The notes under the pieces are model-generated. The model had not been told where the DNA came from. It did no database searches and saw only the letters and a program-made list of their open reading frames with translations. Both the position numbers and the translations under genes were made by a program. From assembly GCF_036711975.1 (NCBI RefSeq), contig NC_091971.1, positions 6,889,501 through 6,953,500 of the forward strand: a stretch of 64,000 bases of DNA, written 5' to 3'. Below, piece by piece: positions 33,906 to 45,955 of this stretch. How positions within the stretch are numbered: position 1 is the stretch's first letter; every line of letters begins with the position of its first letter. The DNA comes from Onthophagus taurus (lineage: Eukaryota; Arthropoda; Insecta; Coleoptera; Scarabaeidae).

Positions 33906-36649
33906 TTTTTTAACGGTTTTTTATTAAATCTTTAATAATCTAGTACACATTGAGATATAATGTGTTGTTTCTTGCGAATATTCTTAACAGCGTACCTAGA
34001 CAGACTCCTCTAATAAGACTAACTCTGATTTGTTGCTCATTTATCACTTTCAAAGACCCAAGCTTTCATTAATGTCTTTTCTAAACTCTTGTTAATTTCA
34101 AACAGTATTACTCATTACACATTTCCAAGTGATTTTTGAGTACTACAATTTAGGGGCACTTAAATCGATTCATCAAAATCGTAAGGTTGAATTTTGGCAG
34201 GATTACAATACTTTCTCTTTACAATGTAATGATAACTCTTTTTTTTGTTGTAAGGTCTTAATAACAGTGTTATTCGTTCGAATTTTGCAATTTTCTTCGA
34301 TTTACACCCTGTATTATAGTGAGAGCGATTGAATAACATAATAAGAAAAAAATTAAATACCGGTCATCTGGACCACAACGCCAAAGGAGGGAATTTTGCA
34401 ACAACCGGTGTCCTGTATATGTTCTCTGTATAGTAACTTTCACATTTTAAACGATCCAATAAGTCTTATAAAAAAAATCTTCATGAAACTGGACCACGCC
34501 TGTTTTTGTGGAAGCTGGTTCTTCCTTTTCCTTTTGATTATTAGATAATCAACAAGTTTGTTATTAATTGGGAAATCCAAAACGATTGGAGAAATTGGTA
34601 ATAAAGTGTCATCATCTTCACTAATTTTATCATTTGCTGTACCTCCAAGATTACCTTAATTGATTAAAATTTTAATGAATTTTGCAATGAAATGTAATGA
34701 ATCAATTAAAATGTGCAAAAATATATTAATTTAAATAACATAGAAGAAAAATTAAAAAAACAAACCAGAATGGTAATTGCCATCCAAAATTGTTGTTCCA
34801 TTCCAAATCTGGCGCGATCTTTTCGACGCATTCCGTGCACTGTTGTTCGTACACTGATGATGACCGCGATCGCGACGAAACGCTTTCCTTGAATGAGTTG
34901 CTATCAGGGAGAACCCGCGACAACTAAACACTGGCGTTGTCAGAGCGCCGCTAATAATCATTCTGAAATCTTGGTGGGCGGCGATTCCTTATTTACCATC
35001 TCTTTTTCATTTATGCGTTTAACATTTACATTCTTTATTGTTTAGTTTTAATCATTGAGTCAATCTCTTATTCATTATTGATTTTAGGGGGATTCCAAAC
35101 TACTCAAAATTTTTCTTTTTATTTTTGGTAATCATCAATTTATAAATCATAAATATTAAATAATCGAAAACCTTTTATTTCTAATGAATAACATGAATGG
35201 TTATGGAATAGCATTGTGAATGCCCACATTTCAATTCATACAGCATTCTCCGACTTATAATTCCATTTAAATAGTATATTTTGAATTGAACGTGTACACA
35301 TACTATCAATTTGGGCGGGTGTCGACGCGCACGAAAATGAATTGTATGAATACCACCCAAAGTAACGTAAACTAATGTTTACGAATTCGAATTAGAATTC
35401 AACGGGCGCTGAACGTGTAAATCATTTTAAGGTGCAATGTTATTTATAGTCTTTTTTTTTAAAAGGTGTTTTGAAATAAAAATATTTTATGTTACAATTT
35501 ATACGAGAGACGCCAAGATTTAAAAGAAAGTAGATCGTGTAGGTTGTTTGAACTTGAAACGGCACTTAATAAAAAAATCCGCGAGCTGCCATTTCGGGAT
35601 TACCATAAGAGATTTCACAACCCGTGGATCGCCTACGCTCGTACTTCAAACCAACTTCGCAATAATATCTTTGGTTGTTCTTGGACAAAACGGGAACCGC
35701 GCCCAAAACCAAGGCTACATAAATACTCATGCCCAAATTAAAAATATTACAAAAAATGGTGTACAATACAAGAACTGATTATCTAAACAAAAAATCAACA
35801 AACCATAACTAATTACATAACACGACTTGATGTGGCTATTTTTAAATCAACCAAATTAATTTGGCGTCTTCATATAAGGAGATTTTATTTTGACGAATTA
35901 AAATGATGGGAAAATATCTGACATCTTTCCCACATCTCTCCACTTTAAAAGGAAATGTTAATTGCTGACAAATTGTTTGCTTACTATCTTGACGTAATTG
36001 GTAATTTTGAGAAAAAATGGACTTTTTTAATAAACATCCTTTGACCATGAATTTATTTTATTTATGATTATATTCCAAAGACTTTATTATAGGTTTATTA
36101 AAAATTCAATCTGATTGTTTCCGTTCGATGAATTATTATGGGTGAACAAACTACAAGAAATTAAGACACACGTTTATAAAACTGACCTTGCACCCACCGT
36201 TTATTACATAAAAGGATTCGGGATTAATAGACCTACGCAAATACCTACCAACACACGTAAACATAAAGGATTTAGTTCGGTTTAGTTATCAACAAAAAAT
36301 GCATACAAGAAAAAAAAAGCTTGTGTTGAAATTAAGATAATAATAAGAGGTGAAGTATTAACAATTAAGTCAATACACTTTTTTCTTCAATGTGGGATAA
36401 ATAATTATTTATGGAATGATATAGACGATTCGCTAACAGTAAATGTATCTGTTTATTAAAGTTGTTGAAAATTAATGAAAACATGATGAATCATTTTGTT
36501 AAAAGCAAAATTCCTTTTTGTATTTGCGAGGCCGCTTGCGGCAGAGGAGCCACAATTTGATGACCAGTTTCAAGTTGATATGATCTTAAATTGGTTGAAG
36601 AATCATTCTCAGCCATAAAAAATAGAAATTAATCGATCATAGTTGATTT
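33906..36649. other. Intergenic, nothing firmly recognised
   Basis: There are several short ORFs on both strands without recognisable domains. 34780-34970 is GC-richer than its surroundings (GACCGCGATCGCGACG) and may be regulatory or an untranslated exon. Nothing here supports a gene call. Confidence 0.4.
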
Positions 36650-36975
36650 AATTGATAAAATAATTATTTGAGAGATGATCTTTTTATAAAAAAGAACTAC
36701 TTTATTTTATACTAATTATTATTATTATTTTTTTTCCAATTATTTTGTTATGAACGTTTTATGGTTTAATTATGTTATTTCCTTAAGAAACACAACTTGT
36801 AGTAATGAATAGTAATTGATTTTAGTAATGAATTTTTATTGTAAGATTGTTATTTTTGGATTGGTTGCTTTTGTATTTTAGTTATGCTCTGAGGAAGATC
36901 GAAATATTAGTATAAAATAAAGTAATTCCTTTTTTATAAAAAGATCGTCTCCAGAATAATTATTTTATCAATAAA
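36650..36975. mobile_element. Fold-back/MITE-like element with ~65-bp inverted ends
   Basis: The left arm reads TTGATAAAATAATTATT, then GATCTTTTTATAAAAAAG, then ACTTTATTTTATACTAAT. The right arm is its reverse complement with a few changes. The interior is about 190 bp with no ORF. It is non-autonomous, and the family is unknown. Confidence 0.75.
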
Positions 36976-37439
36976 AAATAATAACCATTCCAAATCCCCT
37001 AATGATTCCTAAACGCATGATGACCACCAACGCCTTGTAAGAATAGTGAATGTCATTAATGCTTCATTTTATTACTACAAACTACTTCACTTTAACATCA
37101 TCATAAAGAACATATTTAAAAAGATGACAATAAAGTTACAATAACACATTTGATGTTTGTGTTGTCTATGTTAAAGGGGTATACAACTTGAAATACTATC
37201 TAATTTGTTTATTTATTTTGTGTCAGTACTAGGTTCATTTCAAACTTTATATATTTATTTAATTATTTTAAATAAGATAAAAATACCAAAAAGAAAACGA
37301 AAACAAATTTGAAATAAATGTATATAGATGTCTTAAATTACCAAAATGCTATTTGGGTTGCATATAAAACTTTTATTATTATAAAATGAACACTATAAAA
37401 CATTAAACTCGTCTATTTAAATCAACAATAACAAAAATA

Positions 37440-39897
37440 TCATTTCAACGGATACCACACAAATTCGAAACTCTGCAAACCAAAACTTTTTTCCGTTTCT
37501 TCCTTCGGGGTTAAAATCGAATCATACCCTAAATTGATTAACCTCACTTTCGGTCGATACCCAAATTCATCAGCAACATAAGTCACAATCCTACTAATTC
37601 CATCACGTCCATTCACAAAATATCCCCCGACTTTAGTACCATTTCTCCACCCCATTTCGTAATGCCCATGGAACCCTATAGTATAATTAAACTTATATAA
37701 CAAATCGGAGATATCCCCAGTAGATATTCCATCAGGAAGCCCGTCTTTCATCCCAGGGTATTTATCCTCAATCGGAATCGGCGGATTATTAGGTACCAAT
37801 ATAGAATTATTTTCTATTTTTATATCATCTACAATACTGTGGGGTTCTGATTGAGGTTGAGTGGTTTGAAGATTTGGCGAAATAGGGTTTTGAGTGTTTT
37901 GATTCATGATTCCGTGAGAAAGGATTTCTGATGGGGTATTTTTTGTTGGAGTTATTTGAATTGAACCACTTTCGGTTGTTAGTCCTAAAATATTTTTATT
38001 GCCTTTGTAACCAGAGTTTTGACCTGGTTGGGTTTGTGTATTAGGATAATTTATATTTTGTGGTACATTTTGATTGTTAGGTTTTTGGAGATTTATTGAT
38101 TGACCATCATTAACTTGAGATATCGGACTTTGACCTTGAGTTATTCCAGAAGGATAATTTTGATTTGTTGTTCCTTGAACTCCTTGGGTATTAAAAGTTT
38201 GTGATGTTTGAACTTGACCTTGACTTAGTCCAACAGAAGAATAATTTTGATTTGTTGCCCCTTGAACTCCTTGGACATTTAGAGTTTGCGATGTTTGAAC
38301 TTGACCTTGATTTATACCAGCGGTAGGATAATTTTGATTTGTTGCTCCTTGAACTCCTTGAGGATTTAGAGTTTGTGGTGTTTGAACTTGACCTTGATTT
38401 ATTCCACCGGGAAGAGAAGTTTGTGGAACATTCTGATTTGATGGTCCTTGAATATTAAATTGTGGGCCATTTACAGCTTGAGGTGTTTGACCTTGTTGGG
38501 TTACTCCACTTGATGGGTGAAATCCTAAAGAACCTTGATTTTGCGATGTTTGCGGTGCATTTTGAACGATAGGTTTTTGACCACTAAATGGCGCTGAACC
38601 TAAACTACCTGTATTTTGGATATTTGGTGCATTTTGATCAATTCCACCTTGAGTTGATGAGAGTAATCCTTGAGTTTGATATATTTGATTACCTTGATTA
38701 GTTCCTCCAGATGGATAATTAAGATTTTGTGGCACATTTTGATTTGGACCAACATTAATACCTCCACTTGGTACATTGACACTTTTTGGTGTAGTCGATG
38801 AACTTTTCGTGACATAACCACACCCAGCACAAGCTGGTTTAATAGTTGCTTGGGTTGTAAACATAATTGGTTGCTTACTACTCTGAATATTTGGATTAAC
38901 AAGTTCTGGACGTTTAGTTACCGCACCTAAATTAGCAATTTGTACATTTTGAACTTGCGTTACTTTAGGAATTGAGGTAGTTGAAGTAAAAACTTCTTTT
39001 TGATTCTTATTAATATTTGCTGGAGATGATGTGCTAAAAGATTCCCCAATCGGAAGCGGCTTTGTGGTGTAAGATCCAGCTTGAGACCCATCAAGAGCTA
39101 AAAAAAAATATTTAGTCATTCCAATAATAATTAATTATTAATTCTTACGCCCGCTAATCCTAACATTTCTCATACTCAAAATTTTGAATCGACCATTTTC
39201 ATCGGTGGCGTACACCGTTACGTGATAAATTCCATCGGCGGTTATAAACCCGAATTCTCCTTGGATGATTCCGTTTGCATCTTAAAAATTTGTTTTAATT
39301 ATTATTTATTAATATATTGATTTAAAAGAGTACCTCTTCTTTCATGGCGATGTTGTTGCCCATCGATGGAAGATCCAAACTCATAGGGTCGATTTTCATC
39401 GTTGACTTTGCTATCTTCTTTGCAAAAGACGACGTATGAGCAAAACAACCATAAACTCTATTACCCACATAAAAATGACAAAAATAAAATAAGTGATATT
39501 ATAATTAATTTAATACGCTGTAAAAAACATTTATTGTTTTCCGTCCTTGCATAATAAATAATAGCTTTCACTTTTACCATTGAGGGTCTTCGTGAGCACC
39601 AAGGATTTTAATCAGTTACTATAAATAAGTACAATAATTCGTCTCGCACTCACGCATCAACTATTAATTATTAAAATATAATTTTCTTTGGGGTTCAAGT
39701 CATTGCTTGAAGTGATATTCTGATATCATCTTATGCATTAAAATGCTGGCTAATAAATTCTTGAATATAAACTCAAATTAGCAATTGAAAAAAGTTATTT
39801 TTGGATTTCAAGGTTTTTTCAAATTGAATTTGATGAATAAAATAATTTTTTTTTAATTAAATTATTTACTTACCAAGAATTTAATTTTTGTAAACAT
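37440..39897 (-). CDS. RR-type cuticular protein with two RR domains and a long Gln/Asn/Pro repeat linker
   Basis: Four exons (39874-39897, 39334-39457, 39149-39280, 37440-39097) make 645 codons plus stop. The signal peptide is strong ([20 protein letters not shown]), split by the first intron after eight codons. The first RR-like domain is [19 protein letters not shown] ... [19 protein letters not shown]. About 400 residues of Gln/Asn/Gly/Pro/Ser-rich sequence follow, including repeated [11 protein letters not shown] and [10 protein letters not shown] units near 38150-38400. A second RR-like domain closes the protein: [32 protein letters not shown]. It is probably a secreted, chitin-binding, extensible cuticle protein. 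The repeat block is likely to vary in length between individuals. Confidence 0.88.
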
Positions 39898-40672
39898 TTT
39901 TCTTGATAAAAATCTAGCAGTAAATCGCCGAATCGTTCGTAGAAGTGCCGACCATAAAAGAGTCACTCAACTTTGAAATTTATTTGCACAAAAGTGTGGT
40001 CATCAAAAGGCAAATACCGGTGATAAGGCCCCAATATTACTTAGCGGTAACGAAGCAAATTTGTTTGTCTTCTCCGTTCCATCCTTACTTTCATCTTTTA
40101 TTACGCACACTCCCACCTACAATTTCAAATCTCAAAGTTCCTTTTCTTTTCTATCCAACCACAAGAAAACCATTAATCTTTAAGAACCATCGAATGGGAA
40201 ATTGGAAGGAGTTTTTTTTCAAGTTCGAAATTTTATTTATTTAATCACTTAACACTTCTTCAATTATAAAAGTGATATAAAAGTTTGGCACAAATTTTTT
40301 TTTTGACTTCTTAAACCAATTTAAAAAAAATCATTTTTAACATTAACCAAGAAAATCATATGATCCAGTTTTGTATTAGGTTTACAGAAAAATAAGGAGT
40401 TAAATTTTATCTCAACTGTTTAAAGGAGACCTTCACCTCATTTAAGATTATCGTTTCCTAATACACATTGTGATTTTCTATGATCTATTGTATTAGGAGA
40501 GTAGGAATTAAATAATTCAATACAACCCGAAATAACACTGCGTAAATAGATATCAGAGAATCAATTAACACAGGACTATGTTAGGTATGGTCGATTTCAA
40601 CAACTTTTAGGAAGTATGTTAAGAAAAGTTAAGTAAAGGATTGAAATGAAAGAAAATTAAATTGGATTTTTT
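39898..40672. other. Intergenic, nothing recognised
   Basis: AT-rich spacer upstream of the cuticular gene and downstream of METTL13. No coding, RNA or repeat feature was seen. Confidence 0.5.
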
Positions 40673-43600
40673 TTATTCAAAACCAATCTTTTCCATAAAA
40701 TATCCAACATTAATCCATTCCCTTCTAGGTAACCCATTACTTTTTATAAACTTATTTAACTCAACACAACAATTTTTATATTTCCTCAAAATATTTTCTG
40801 TTGAAACATCCTCCTTAAAACAAACGATAATTTCATTAAGATCCTCGTCCAACTTATAACAAGTAATCAATTTAAATTTTTTCTTTAAACTCTGAATGAT
40901 CGCCCGTCTTATTTTTTTATCCCTAATAACTGCGTTTAATACAAAAATTCCGGTATCAGTTAACGAAGAGATTACGTTATCTATCGTGGAATCTTCAAGA
41001 AATTGCTTGGGGGGACAACTCATTCCTATTGAACTATCTTTACTGTCCACGTCAAAAAGAATTGCGTCATACTTTTCGTCTAAAATGGAAATGTTTGTTT
41101 TAATTTTTTTTTTTAATAGAAAGTTTTAATTTAAGTACCACTTTTCGAGGAGTTTTCCAAGAAAATTAACCCATCCAATATTTCAACGACGACTTCTTCA
41201 CTTTTTACGAACCCGAACCACTCCGTCGCTATTTTTAGCATATCTTCATCGATATCAATCACTTTAATCCTTGTTTTAGGAAGAAATTTATGTAGAAACG
41301 TACATAATCCACCTCCTCCTAACCCAATTACAGCTAAAGACTCTTTTTTATTACCCAATAATATTGATAGGGTCATATAAAGGTGATGTTTACAACTAAG
41401 ATATAGGGGATCAACAATTTCTTTTGGATTTCCCCTCCTTGGTTTTACTAAAATAAAATTCTCTTATTAACTTAATTCTTTTTTAATATATTTATTTTAC
41501 CGGTTTTTAATCTTGCTTCTGATTGAATAAGTAATTGCGTTTGTAAATAATATAATCTACGATATTTTACTTCATCAATTTTGACATCTTCTATAACATA
41601 ATCCCCGGAAAATTTCGAATTCCCTTCATATCGAATGATTCTTTCCCCAACTTCCGAGTTTATTGACAAAAATGGTATCTAAAATGTTTTTTTTTATTAG
41701 ATGTTTGTTAGACTTTTAATAATTAATCAAGAAAATTATTTAAATTGTAGTAAATCATACTTGCTTTGCATAATCCTAAGTAAGAATTAACAATGTAATC
41801 CATTTCGCGAATTATTTCGAAGCTATATCGCGAAATTGTAAACAAAATAACAAACTGAGCGTCGAACGGATTTTATTATAGAAGTGTAGGAGTGCTGAGG
41901 AAATTTTTGGCAACTAAATCGGTGTCGCCTTCAACTCAACTGAAATTATACCACACACTAATCAGCTCTTGTACAATATGGTAGCTAAGTTTGGACCATG
42001 AGTCAAACTGACATAGATAGAAGAGTATTTATAAGACATATTTCAAAAAGTAGTTTCAAGGATATAAAAAACTAGTTTTATTATACATATATGGGTTTTG
42101 TTAAACAATTTCTGTTGGTGGTTATGTTCAGTTTTATCTTTTTTATTCTTTTTAGAGATTACATAACCAATTTTACCATATAATTCTTTAATTAGAAGTT
42201 TTTTGTGTTAATTCTTTGATCTTAGCTACATAAATTTAGAAAAAAAAATCATATTTACCAAAGCAGGGGGATCCACTGGTGCTAATTTTTTAATGATATC
42301 ATTCAATTCAATTTTAATATCATCTAAACTCCCGTAAGTTTGATTCCTATGCATCGTAATAACCGTTAAACGATTATGATGGGACATTTTTGCGAGTTGT
42401 TTTCTTCCTTCTACGGTTGAAAATAACCATTCGGCTTCTCTAAACGAAAAAGAATTAACTTAGCCCAACAAAATCATAATTTATTACCTTCCTTGAGGGA
42501 CAATAAACGCTGCATATTTAAAATTTTCTCGTTCAAACGGAATATCAATAACGTAGGCGGTGTATCTAGGCGAAGAACTGTTTGTTTCAAAAATTTCGAA
42601 TGATACTACATCGTCGTCTTTTATCGTGGTGTTTTTTAAATGTGAACATAAAAAGGATGATTGTTGAATACTTGAAATTAAATCTTTAACTTTGTCTGGT
42701 TTCTCAGCTTTTGTTCCTTGTGTATTTAGTTCTAAGAAAATATCTGCAATCTATTTAATTATTATTAAATTAATTTAATAATATATTAAAAAACTAGTTT
42801 TGTAAGACACGCTTGAAATGCGTTTAAAGTTTAAAAACGAGTGACGAAGCCACAAGTTTTTTCAATGAATGAGTGCGTTAAGTCTTTTGAAACGTGTTTT
42901 TTATGCTATTTTTTGTAATTCGCGTTTTTATCCTTTTTTTTTAACAAAAATAAAATAAATTTTGACAATATAGGGAAATAGGCATGTAGCAGTTGGTAAC
43001 ACCGTAACACTTGAAAATAGAAATTTGAATTGACAATTAGAAATTCATAAAATGTTATTAAAATCTCATTACAGCACCCATTTGAGTACTGTAATAGCTT
43101 TCATTACCGTCGCGAATTACAAAAAATTAAATTGATTAAATTTACCATGGTTGATTTAGATTGAATTTTACTACAAACAACCATAAAAACTGGAAAAACA
43201 TTTTCGTTATTATCCTCTGCTTTATTTTCAGCTTCGTGACATCTAATTATTTTAAATAACCAAGAACTATTATGAAAGAAATCAATTAATTTGATTAAAA
43301 TATGTTCTTGTAATAAAGAAATGCAAAGATATTTCCCCCCATTTTTTAAAACCCTATTTATTTCCTCTAAGTATTTATCAATTTCAATGATTGTTGATTC
43401 TTTATCATTGGGCATTAAAGCATCTAATGTTCCTTTATCAATAATTGCATCAAAATATTCATTATCAAAGGACATATTTGTTGCGTCCATTTGAATAAAG
43501 TTCATATCAGGCCTTTTTTGTTCATTAGCTTTTTTCATATGCTTTATAACAGTGTGAGATATATCAATATTCGTAATTGTTCTAAAATATTGGTTATTTT

Positions 43601-43904
43601 AAAACGTTTATAACAAAAAAATTAAGATAATTTTACTTATATCCAACATCATACAAATCATTACCAAGCGTTGAATTACCACACCCAACAATTAAAACTT
43701 TATTATTCGGACGAACGTATTTGTGAAGATCTGAACATAATTCGGGGTACTCACCATACCTTTAATACAAAAAAAATTATTAATTTTATTTTGATATTTT
43801 AATTAAACTTACCATTCGAACGCTTTATTTCCTCTTTTTTTAAAGAACGATTCCCAGTATTCTTTTTTAGTGAATTCTTCTTTATTTTTAGGTAATAAAT
43901 TCAT
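40673..43904 (-). CDS. METTL13: METTL13, eEF1A lysine and N-terminal methyltransferase
   Basis: Eight exons (43813-43904, 43637-43759, 43146-43581, 42488-42750, 42259-42439, 41501-41678, 41139-41447, 40673-41079) total 1989 nt, exactly 662 residues plus stop (human 699). The N-terminal 7BS methyltransferase starts [17 protein letters not shown] and has SAM motif [13 protein letters not shown] and [13 protein letters not shown]. The middle holds [20 protein letters not shown] and SGDYVIEDV. The C-terminal spermidine-synthase-like methyltransferase has [24 protein letters not shown] and [11 protein letters not shown]. In known orthologues the first domain methylates eEF1A Lys55 and the second its N-terminus. 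Both SAM loops look intact. The 580-bp intron at 41679-42258 holds nothing recognised. Confidence 0.94.
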
Positions 43905-45554
43905 TTTATAAAGATTAATAGTTAATTCACGTGTATTGTTGTATTTTGAGGTTAGATTTTTTGACAGAAAAACATTGCGAGCTGTCAAAAGGAGGTTGCT
44001 AAGTTATTTAAATTTGAAATTCTCCCTTTGATTCTTAGATGGCGCAACAAATCATCTCATAAGATGTCAATTAAACATGCAATTAAATTCAGATTTTTTT
44101 ATGTTTTTATCTTTTATTTCCGTTTTAAACTTGTTTTAGTTTTATGGTCTAAAAGCAATACAGCTTTTGCAATTATTCTAATCTTTTTTATAGTTTTTGC
44201 TGTCATCGTCCATGCTTCAAACCCGTATGGGAGGACTGATGGCACTCAGGTGTTCCAAATCTTGTGCTTATGCTATTTAATCTAATAGATTATATGCCTT
44301 TGCTATAATTAACTTTAGTTTAACCCAAATGTAATCAACACATTATCGGGTTAATCCAGAAATCGGTTTAATCCAACACATCTAATAGTAACTTATTCCT
44401 CCTTAACACAATATTGTTAAAACACATTGTAGCACCGCGAATTTGTCTTTTTCTCTCGAAATTTAGGAGACTTAGATTTCATCTAATTAACTCTCAATAT
44501 GATGATCAGTTTTAGGTTGATACAATATTAGATCTAGTGTTAGTTCTTGTTTTAGTTATTATTCAGCGTCAGGTGATGGATGAGTTAACATACAAAGAAT
44601 ATCAAAGTATGTTAATTAATTATGTGTGTAGGGTTCAACATTGCTGTCGATAAGATGGCATAAACTGGTTCATTACATCAAACGATTCACCATGACAATC
44701 AATTAGTAAAATTGTTAATGGCGATTGTTGCGGATAAAGTTAATTTCGACCTCATTGCCATAAAAATGAATATATTTCATCAGATTATCAATTTTTTTTA
44801 ATTCTGCAATCCAATCGCGGAGTCCACACGGCAGATGCTCAAGGTGCCAAGCAATTACTGCAAAAGTAACGAAGTCCGAACGCTAGCGCGCGTGCAGTTC
44901 CGCCATTCTCGTCGTCTCTCCAACGATAATTGCCCACCAATACCACTATTATAAATCAATTTTATAATTCGCTCCCTGTCGAAAGTTTGCACACTAAACG
45001 ACATCGAACGTAAATCAGTCTAAAGGAATTTTTCTAACCTTAAGGTAGTATCAGTTCCAAACTTCAAAGCTACTTAGAAATTTTATTTTTTTTTAATTAT
45101 TTATTTAATATTGTTTTCCTTTCCAACTATTTAATAATAAATATATTTTAGGATAAATTTTTGAAGAATAGGGTTGGTATGTTGTGTTCAATAATATAAA
45201 GAGAAGATATTTTATAAAAAAAATATTATTTTAATATTGATCTCTTATTTTCTATACTACTTAGTAATAAACAGTTTATGAATTATTAACGATTACTGTT
45301 AAATCCAATGAATATTATAGGTACGACTATTTTTTTACGTTGACAAGAGCACAAACAAAATAATCATTATCCTTAATATCCTTTCTAACATTAAATATCG
45401 TTTAAACCAAGTAGATAATAGAAAATCAATCTAATTTCTCAGGAATATCTATGAAAAACAATCATTTCTTTAAACATACCTCTAACCTTTCAATACACGC
45501 GTACGCAAGTTTCCCGTGCATCTGAAGCCGCACAGCTAAACACGAAATTTTGTA
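43905..45554. other. Intergenic, METTL13 promoter side and one hairpin-repeat scrap
   Basis: TTTTTGACAGAAAAAC and GAGCTGTCAAAAGG near 43960-43990 are the TGTCA words also seen at other starts. A small ORF at 44028-44285 is hydrophobic and unrecognised. 44515-44575 carries a fragment of the hairpin-repeat family (GATCTAGTGTTAGTTC, then TTATTCAGCG). 44880-44940 is GC-richer, with no gene seen. Confidence 0.5.
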
Positions 45555-45955
45555 AGTCTAGTATTAGTTCTAGTTTTAGTTGTTATTCAGTACTGGGTTG
45601 TATATTCTTATCAAACTAAAACTAGAAGTCGAATGATTCTAGGTTTAGGTCTAGAGTTAGTTCTAGTGATAGTATTAGTTTTAGTTGTTGTTCAATGTTA
45701 GGTTGTTGTATATTTTTGTTGAAGTAAAACTAGAACTATCTCTAGAACCAACACAAAACCTAGAACTAATCATTTGGGTTTAGCCGTCTTAAAGACGTGT
45801 GGCTAAATCCGAATGTTTCTAGTTCTATATCTTGTGTTAGTACCAGTGATAGTACTAGTGCAAAATTAGAACTAACACTAGACCGAGAACTAGAATTATT
45901 CGGGTTTAGCCGTCTTGAGAGATGAGCGACTAAATCCGAATGTTTCTAGTTTTAG
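45555..45955. repeat. Hairpin-repeat array, about two full units plus flanking parts
   Basis: Same family as 9480-10135. Hairpin centres are near 45790 (GGGTTTAGCCGTCTT...GTGGCTAAATCCGAATG) and 45920. Leading parts at 45555-45740 contain GTCTAGTATTAGTTCTAG and TTATTCAGTACTGGGTTG. Confidence 0.85.

Noticed and set aside
34726-34961. Two short minus-strand ORFs with a Ser-rich part
   Set aside because: No domain, no splice partners and no codon pattern to support a gene. Kept only as a GC-richer intergenic block.
38150-38400. Runs of TTGACCTTGA-like words that look like nuclear receptor sites
   Set aside because: They lie in the coding repeats of the cuticular protein and are the reverse of codons for Gly-Gln-Val-Gln/Ser-Gln-Gly-Gln, so the coding repeat explains them.
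44028-44285. 85-residue hydrophobic ORF next to the METTL13 start
   Set aside because: AT-rich DNA readily yields Phe/Ile/Leu-rich frames. No homologue recognised and no gene context.
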